From: Nageia nagi | Lineage: Eukaryota; Pinophyta | Direction: 5' to 3' | Assembly (NCBI GenBank): GCA_050084985.1 | Contig: JBITNC010000001.1 | Location: 17,112,001 to 17,176,000, forward strand | Length of the DNA stretch: 64,000 bases | In this document: in pieces, positions 56,570-64,000 of the stretch | Position numbering within the stretch: position 1 is the first letter of the stretch | Layout of the letters: the number at the start of each line of letters is the position of its first letter | Notes under the pieces: generated by a model | Told to the model about the DNA's origin: nothing | Databases searched by the model: none | What the model saw: the letters and a program-made list of their open reading frames with translations, nothing else | Made by a program: the position numbers and the translations under genes

Positions 56570-59500
56570 AGCGTTGAATTATAATTGCATTCCCCTTCCA
56601 TTCATAGGGGATATTGATAATCCGAGCATGCTCTTGAATATATCAAACTCATATCGTCCAAGTATTATCAACCATGAGTGGTGATGCACAAACTTATTTC
56701 TTTTGTAATTCAAGAATTCTTCATAGTTGTATTATTTCTATGGTTGCTTCTAAAGTTGCCATGTATTCTGCCTCCCTTATTGAATTTTCTATAACTTACT
56801 ACCTCCCTGATTTACAAGAGACTATTGTTGACCTTAGATTCATTAGAAAACTTTATGTAGTTTTTTTGTCTTCTTTATATTTTTCATAGTCTGAATTCGA
56901 ATATCTTAGTAATTTGAAGTTGGTGGTCCTGAAATACTCGAGTCCAAAATTTTAAGTTCCCTTCACGTACCAAAGAATTCTTTTTTCAATTACACAATTA
57001 TTTTGATAAGTACATTGGATGTACCTTGATAGGAATCCCACAATAAAATAAATATTAGTGACATAAATGAGGCTACCAACAAGTTGCATGTACTTTGTTA
57101 GATCTTCAAAGTTTACACCGTCATTTGTTGACAACTTCAAGTTTTGCTCAGTACTTATAGTGGTTATAATATGTCATTCTAAACTTTTCCAAAAGTTCTC
57201 AATGTACTTTTGTTGAGATATGAAAAGGTGATAAAGTTTTTGTATCACTTCAATACCTATATAGTAGTGAAGATATTCCAAGTTAGTCATTTCAAATCTC
57301 ATTTTTATATCTTTTATTGATGCAATGTACTTTTCATTGTTAACAAATATAGATAGATAATCCAAAAACACAAATAGGTACACAATAAGTTTTTCAACTT
57401 TGTTGACAAAAAATGTAGCATCATCGAGATTAAAGTACTATAATTTTATTTTCAAAAGATGCTCGGTGAGTTTGTCAAACCAAGCTATAAGGGCTTGTTT
57501 TAATCCATACAATAACTTTATGAGATTAAAGACCTAATATTCCTAGTTTTTGACTAAAAAGCCTTTGGGTTGGATCATGAAGAGTTTCTTTGAGATCCAC
57601 ATTCAAAAATGCAGCATTGACATCCATTTGATGAATTGTCTATCCATATTATGTTGACAAAACCAATAAAGGCCAAATGGTGGTCCACTTCCTTGTAGGT
57701 GCAATTGTTTCTTCATAATCAATTCCTTTTTTGTGCATAACCTTTTGCAACAAGCCTTGCTTTGTGCCTATCAAATGAGCCATCTAATTTGTATTTGATC
57801 TTCTAGGCCCACTTGTAGTTAATTAGCTTGGATCCCAATGGAGGATCAACCAACTTCCATGTCTCATTCTTCATAAGAGCATCATATTCACTTTGCATAT
57901 CATTCCTCAACACTTCTCGAGTCATGAATTATTTGAAGGAAGTTGGTTTTGTGTCTACTTTCAAATTCAATTCATAAGAGCACTCCATAAAACTTTGTGT
58001 CTCGATATTTTGAGTGTTCCTCTTGTCTAGCTTTATAAGAACTCATATTCCAATTTTGATTATATAAGGTCAAACACATTCAAGTGTCCATATTACCCAC
58101 TTTGAAAGCTTTTGTGTGGGTTCAAGATGGGGTGGCTTATTTGATTGATTTGAAGCTTCATCGATACTTAATCTCCCAACATCCTGCAACTACAAACTAT
58201 CATGTTTGTTATTCTCCAAATGTTGATCTAATAATGAAGGTTGGTCTTCCTATTGTGAGGAAATATCATCCAAATGAATTTGAGGTGTAGATTCCAAAAC
58301 GTGGTCTAAAATGAGTATCCCTTGCATGGGTATCTCCCCCTTGGTTTGGTATCTCATTGTGAAATTCATGCCATGCCTTGATTTGGGCATATGTGTTGAG
58401 GCAATCCAACCATTGCTCGACAACTTCATATTTGGTTATTTCAAAAAAAATTAAAATCTCTTTAAAAAGATGAACTTCTTATGGATAACATCATAAATAT
58501 GATACACTTTAGATGTGTTAAAATAGAATAGAAAGCTAATTTACAAATTGATTCGAATTTTGTTCTATGCTCCTTAGGAATTAACACATAATAGGAAAAC
58601 CCAGAACCCTTAAAGAGGATGGTCGTACCATATTTGATAAAAAGGCATATTATGCCATATTAGATAAAAGGCATATTATGCAAAATTGTTGTAGGACATC
58701 TATCTTTGATATAAATGGCACAAAGAGCAACATCAGCCCAAAAAACCAACTTAACTCTTTTGAAATATAGCATTGCCCTCACCATATTCAAAACAATTCT
58801 ATTCATCATTTTTACAATAGTTGTTATTTGATATTTGATTCCATATTTGCGAATATAGGTTGCAAATTCCTTATACTCTCCTCCATTATCAATTCGAAGA
58901 GTGGCAATTTAGGATTGCGTTTCATTTTCAATCCAAAGATAAAAGTTTTGAAAAGTTTCAAATGCATCAAATTTCTCCTTCAACAAGTACATCCAAGTGT
59001 GATCATTGATGAAAGCATTATGTATCTATTTCTAGTTGTAAATGCAAATTTGAATGTATGAGTTCTAGCTTTCTGTTAGCTCTCTAGGTGGATTATGAAC
59101 ATGATAATTTGTGATGTTTTACTAGGTTGCAAGCTTCACATTGATCAAACTCACTTGGTAGCATGGGCAATCCTAGAACACCTTTATTTGTTAATGTGTG
59201 AAGGTTTTCATAATTGAGGCGCCTAAATCTCGTGTGCCAAAAGAGGCTCGAGGAAAGTGTATCTTGTTGTATCATATACATATAGCTTTTAGCATGTCTT
59301 GATCCCTTTTTTAGTTTCAAAATAATTTCATATTCCCAACCAGTCATGACAACCATATTGTTTGAAGTTCTTATTACTACAATTCCATTATTCATATGAA
59401 TGGAACAACCTTGTTGAATGATGGCAAGGGGCAACAAGTCTCTACATAGTTGGGATAGGTACAATACATCTTGAAGTAAGAAATCCAAAACTCCAAGCAA

Positions 59501-59720
59501 TTTGAATCTAATGGTACTAATTCCTAAAGGAGTAATGTAGAATTTATCCACCAAATAAACTATGCCAACGATATTTACATCAAACTCTTCAAATAATGCA
59601 CAATTGGAAGTCACATGTTTGGTGGTTGCAATGTCCACAAGTTGTATCAAACTAAGGTGCATATGAAATGATATTTGCATAGTCTATTATTACAAGGAAA
59701 TCACCCTCAATTCCAAAATG
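56570..59720 (-). pseudogene. Copia-4 pol remnant
   Basis: Minus-strand blocks, in order of translation: protease tail and GAG-pre-integrase (59680-59093, with LFWHTRFRRLNYENLHTL and CEACNLVKHHKL), integrase fragments to about 58300, reverse transcriptase near 57900-57174 (FEMTNLEYLHYYIGIEV) and the junction to RNase H (57140-56952, YMQLVGSLIYVTNIYFIVGF, then WYVKGT). The catalytic YVDD block has decayed to FLDYL. The plus-strand frame 58084-58290 is antisense to this element. Confidence 0.8.
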
Positions 59721-59732
59721 ATAATGATCAAT

Positions 59733-59876
59733 CACATTATGGGTTGATTTGAGAGCCTTTACTTTGTTGTGATGAGGCTTCTCGCTTTTCTACTTATCCC
59801 ATGTCACATTATGGGTTGATTTGAGAGCCTTTACTTTGTTGTGATGAGGCTTCTTGCTTTTCTAATTATCCCATGT
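59733..59876 (-). repeat. 72-bp tandem duplication at the gag-protease junction of copia-4
   Basis: Two units, 59733-59804 and 59805-59876, begin CACATTATGGG and differ at a few bases. 72 bp is a multiple of three, so the duplication itself did not shift the frame. Confidence 0.9.
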
Positions 59877-60121
59877 TGTACAATATGGATTGGCTTCATG
59901 TCCTCTTCTACATCTTGTGCAAAAGAGATTTTGTCTATCCCATTGATTGGAATTATATCTACCTCCTCTACCCTTGAAAGCTTTACCTCTACCTCTATCA
60001 CGCTCACTATTGTAACCTCCAGAAGAGGAATCTTGGGTTTGACACTTGTCTTTCTATTATGCATAATAGATTGTTTCATTAGGTTGTTCAACTGTTTTCC
60101 TTCCAAAGGCTCATGAATCAC
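59831..60121 (-). pseudogene. Copia-4 gag fragment
   Basis: The C-terminal part of gag, directly upstream of the protease region. It includes a degenerate zinc-knuckle-like stretch. Frame open for 96 codons. Confidence 0.6.
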
Positions 60122-60711
60122 CGATTAATCACAATCTTGGTTATTATGCTTTATGTTAATGCACATTGTTCTTCGATTACTAAAATTTGAAAATTTTAGA
60201 TAAACTCAATCTTGACCATCAAGAACTAAAGCAGGCCTCACTCAATGCCTTCAGTAACCCCATAAAATTTGTATTGCATGCCAAACTCAAGTTCAACACT
60301 TGCTATTCAACTAAGAACACACCTTTATAATTATCACCCTTAACTTGCATTTTGAAGTTTTCAATACACTTTTGGTGCATTTAATTGTATTCAAGGAACT
60401 AGCACATCCTATTTATTGATCCGGATATTTAAATTTTAACTTGTTCTTTTGTATTACCAATATCACAATATTGTGTTTTTGTGCTCTTATCTATGATTAT
60501 TTTCTAAATCAACAACACATTAAGATGGAAGAGGAAAATCTTGATCACCATTATCGACCTTGTGTTCTACCTCATTCAATAAGTTGTTTGATTCTTTGAT
60601 CAAAATATGTGTTTGATACGTATGTATAAGCACTAGTTTTAACCTTCCTTAACAAACTAACCCTTAGCTCTACAGGCTCAATTTACAAAAAACATAATCA
60701 ATTGGTCAAAG

Positions 60712-61900
60712 TGTTAGGTCCCCCTTGTATCTTTGTAATTAATTATGGAATTCAATGAATTCCTCTTTGTATTATATTTTATTACTTAATTGTGTTTTAA
60801 GTTAATGCTTGGGGTAGAAGACTTAATGGGTCATTGGATCCCACTGAGAGCTCCAAGTGGAACATCTCCCTTCCAAGCATAGATTAGGTGTTTTAATGTA
60901 CTTGGAGTTCCTAATCATGATTGTGGGAATTCCAAGATCTATTTACCACTTATGTGGATGGATGAGCACTTGTATACATGCACCAACCTTAGGGCGACTC
61001 CTAAACCCCACGTTGACCCATGATGACACCTTAGCACCTACACATGACTCTTAAGACTTGTGTTAGGCATTTGTGACACTCCTCCCGGATACCCACGTTG
61101 GGCATGCCTGACCCCTAGGCCCCCAAGAGGCTAACATTGGATTAGAGAAGTCAAGCAATGACTCTTAGGTGAGATCCAAATCCAATAAAGTGTTATATAA
61201 GGCGATGAAGCCTCATAGTTAGATATGCAAAATATTATTATTATCTTTGATACCATCTCGAGGACAAGAGTCTTAGCGCAACGCTAAGCAAACCCCTTGG
61301 TACAACATCTAGGAGGATTAGCAGGTTGAGTGATCCTGTTAGTCTACGGCTTTGGTGCAACACCCTAACCCATTTGATGGTATTCCAAGGTTGAACTTCT
61401 ACATTTAGTTGGCCACCAAGATCAGAAGAGGGCTCCTTTAGTGGAGAGGATTCAAATTCTAAGGTAGCAAGACTACTCCGTCCGTTCATCCAGCTTGAGG
61501 ATATTCGTTGTGTCCTAGTTGGCTCCTTGGAGGTCAACCTCCAACTCTAGGAGCTTGGTATTGTATTATTGTTCATCATTTATCGTACATGCAACCATTG
61601 GACATTTGGATCTCATGTTATATTGTGCACTTGTCCTTTATTGCAACGCTGTGGTTTGATTACTCATTCATGCATGTATGAGTCAAACGTTAGCATTGTG
61701 AGCTTGTAATAATTGATATTGGTTAATCTTGGCCAAACGTAGGTTAGTTTGTGTTGTGTATGCATAATTTGGATGCCCTAGGCCAAACGTTGGGGTTTAC
61801 TTGTATGTTTTGAGCTGTTTGCACTTGATATTGTGATTGGATCTTTACACAAAAGACTCAAAACCTATAAGCATACTAGCTTGGTTGTACCTTAAAAATG
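60712..61900 (+). other. LTR-like tract with promoter-like TATA box
   Basis: TGTTAGGTCCCCC at 60712 looks like an LTR start, and TATATAA is at 61194-61200 ahead of GC-richer transcribed-like sequence. A perfect 7-bp hairpin, CTTAGCG-CAA-CGCTAAG, is at 61272-61288. No partner LTR, primer site or target duplication was found, so it may be a long solo LTR. 61900-62770 has no supported feature. Confidence 0.35.
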
Positions 61901-62777
61901 AACTTATGGCATTACAACAACAAAAGCAAATCTGATTTTAGATCGATCTTATCAAACCCTGAAAACATAGATTTACATACAAGCAAGAACACACAATTAA
62001 AGTCTAAATGAAATTAGTAAAAGTTGGATTATAGTTCAATATGTTAATTAAAGTTGTGATTGACACACCTCTTATAGTATCGATTTACGCAGGGAGGGAA
62101 AATGAGATCAAATCATATACAAACACTTTCGATTTAACAAACATTGAAGACAAACTAAAGTAATATTAGGCATTATGTATCAATGACGCCTCTTAATAAG
62201 GCTAGACTTGTATTGATCACTGGTTATAATTGGTAATGACCGGCAACCCATTTGTGGAACAGTGAACTAAGAATGCATGTGATGAGGTGTGCCAACTCTA
62301 TTATACCTATAATACCGTCATCCTAAATAAATTGAAAACATGGTAAGCAATACCTGACTAGAAAAACGGAGCAAGTATTCAGCACCAAAAATGGTGGAGA
62401 TCGCATCCCATGTATTCTTAATAAACATTCATTATTCCATTTTCATTTTCAATTGTTGCAGCATATCAAAAGCACCTCTTTAACAAGTTGAAATCATAGA
62501 ACCTCATACTAATTACTCAAAAGCTACCAATATAGATAATACTCATGGGCCATAACCTTCACTCCAGACACGAGGGGTCTAGAATTTGAAACATAAGGAC
62601 TTGAATATTTAAATAGTAAAGATCCTCAAGGTGGACTCACCTTTTGAAGAACAGGTATATTAACAATGTTGCTTTTAATAATCTACTTCGCTTTTCCTTT
62701 AAAAAAAAGGATTGAAAGGTGATGCCAGTACAGTGTGCAAAGTATCACACTTGCTAAACGATGACCAATGGACTTAC

Positions 62778-62898
62778 CACTAACAAAGATGCCAACAGTA
62801 CACTTGGCGGTGTGGAGAATAGGATGGCGCAAACAATCTTCCGTATGAACCACAATGCCAGTCGAGTAAACATAAAGGACCTCAAAGCCTTAATCTCA
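62778..62898 (-). CDS. Possible internal exon of an unidentified gene
   Basis: On the minus strand a 121-bp segment has a good acceptor (TTTCTCTTCAG) and donor (GTAAGT) and is open in one frame for 40 codons, with a hydrophobic, membrane-like sequence (FTRLALWFIRKIVCAILF). I do not recognise the protein. It lies about 690 bp downstream (minus strand) of the candidate exon at 63591-63873. Confidence 0.4.
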
Positions 62899-63590
62899 CT
62901 GAAGAGAAACCTTGAAAACAGTTATTCTAATGGAAATTTAAACATTTGGAGTTGCAAGTGTTGTATGCAGTGAAAAATGCCAGCGACTCTACTACATATG
63001 AAAACTATATGAATGAGAGACCACATATGAAAAACACAGGGTGAACCTTAATTTTTTAAATTTCCATCAGAACAAACAAAATTGTCATCCAGACCATGGT
63101 TCCCAATCAGTGTGCAAACAGGAAACCAACGAAATGTCCAACAGTGAAAGATGCAAATTACATCATTGAAAAGCACAAGGGCAGAAAACAAGGCCAACAA
63201 TTATCAGCATGTATTCCATTAAGTACATAAACCAACACATCTTGTTTTAAATATGTTGATTATACTTGCAATATATTTTACATTGTACTAATTGGAAGAT
63301 TCTTGAATACAAAGTCTGAGCCAGATGTGCAAAGAGCACAATTTGTTTGTCATGCATCCGCTCAATACATAGAGCATTTGCACATCATGAAAAAAATTTA
63401 AAATTAGTCAGGCATCTATAATTTCACCAACAAATATTGCATGGCAACTTGGGCCCTAGAATACTTAATACACACCTTGCAGAGATGAAAAACACCGTTT
63501 TGGGGATGGAAATGGATTTTCCAATTCCAGTTTATATTGTGCCAAAAGCTATGAACATAAGGCTTGCGCCTTTACCAGAGTTGAAGACGT

Positions 63591-63873
63591 TCAAAGGCAG
63601 TACATGGGAGTCTTTACTGGCTGATAGGAAAATGTTCTAACCGTGTATGAATGGCCTGACGAGAGAGTATAAGAAAATTTTTTTGCAGAGTTGTTATTTC
63701 CAAGTACATTACAGTCTTGATCAATGCTGCTGATTGGCCTGGCCAAGCACATATCCCAACGGCTGCTTTCAGACATTGTCTCTGCTACAGTGAAGATCCC
63801 TTTTGAATTCGTAAATGCCTGATAGTTAAGAACCTCCCTGATATGGTCATACACAGTACAGCAACCTCGGCTC
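63591..63873 (-). CDS. Possible exon of an unidentified gene, cut by the window edge
   Basis: On the minus strand an acceptor-like CTTCTCTTGTAG precedes an open segment that runs to a TGA at 63591. The composition is protein-like and balanced (VYDHIREVLNYQAF, SSRWDMCLARPISSIDQD). The open frame also extends upstream to 63968 without a stop. If an internal donor is used, this exon could join the one at 62778-62898; otherwise it is terminal. The family is unknown to me. Confidence 0.35.
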
Positions 63874-64000
63874 CTACAAGAGAAGAAATAAATACCAAAA
63901 TTGTTATGACTGAAACCATCAAATAAATACACGAATTTTGAAAGCAATTCATCAAGATACCTAGACATGTCTTATGTATACAACTTCAAAGGCTTGATCT

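Larger units (their letters stand above)
55890..60470 (-). mobile_element. Copia-4: old decayed Ty1/copia element
   Basis: A further minus-strand copia element. Strongly diverged sequences at about 55940-56120 and 60150-60260 share the order of blocks (ACACATTATTCT/GCACATTGTTCT, AAAATTTGA, TCTTGATCAT/TTGACCATCA, TTTCACTAATGC/CCTCACTCAATGCC) and are probably its LTRs. The high divergence makes it the oldest of the four copia elements with a measurable LTR pair. LTR limits are not resolved. Confidence 0.6.

Noticed and set aside
58084-58290. Plus-strand open frame in copia-4
   Set aside because: Lies antisense to the integrase/reverse transcriptase region of a minus-strand copia element.

Overview
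The window looks like repeat-rich nuclear DNA of a seed plant, most likely a gymnosperm. It is AT-rich and dominated by decayed LTR retrotransposons, and its one clear host gene has an intron of about 9.4 kb packed with repeats. The gymnosperm assignment is an inference from architecture; no marker here fixes the species. There is no bacterial-style operon, CRISPR array or rRNA gene.

Layout, left to right. Positions 1-5136 hold a heavily mutated Ty1/copia element (copia-1), with its 3' LTR at about 4627-5136. Positions 5137-9650 are AT-rich, with tRNA-derived SINE-like sequences near 8.55-8.99 kb. From about 9660 a decayed coiled-coil-type coding sequence is interrupted twice: by a solo LTR (10154-10655, target duplication TGAAG) and by a Ty3/gypsy element (12000-26634, LTRs of 410 bp). 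The gypsy element was itself entered by a full-length copia element (copia-2, 12491-21978, LTRs of 494 bp, target duplication GTACT). By manual count the copia-2 LTRs differ at about 10 of 494 positions and the gypsy LTRs at about 42 of 410, so divergence agrees with the nesting order. Copia-2 is oversized: it has a 3.5 kb leader carrying fragments of a plant pentatricopeptide-repeat (PPR) gene, and a nine-unit hairpin array between pol and the 3' LTR.

Positions of about 26.9-34.5 kb look like a large decayed DNA transposon. Clusters of about 21-bp repeats lie at both ends, an intron-containing gene of unknown function is on the plus strand, and hAT-type transposase remains are on the minus strand. 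After AT-rich spacer comes the host gene: an m-type chloroplast thioredoxin (38044-47967) with a transit-peptide exon, a 9,366-bp intron and one exon for the whole catalytic domain. The intron holds a LINE remnant, a foldback repeat and several duplications. Two more minus-strand copia elements follow (about 50.86-55.63 and 55.9-60.5 kb), then an LTR-like tract and, at the right edge, two possible exons of an unidentified minus-strand gene.

The most interesting signals are RNA-structure signals in the copia family. A stem-loop about 130-145 nt downstream of the LTR TATA box keeps its pairing by compensatory changes in three diverged LTRs. A second hairpin is repeated nine times in the copia-2 3' tail, also with compensatory changes. 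Both were found by eye and need an alignment-based covariation test.
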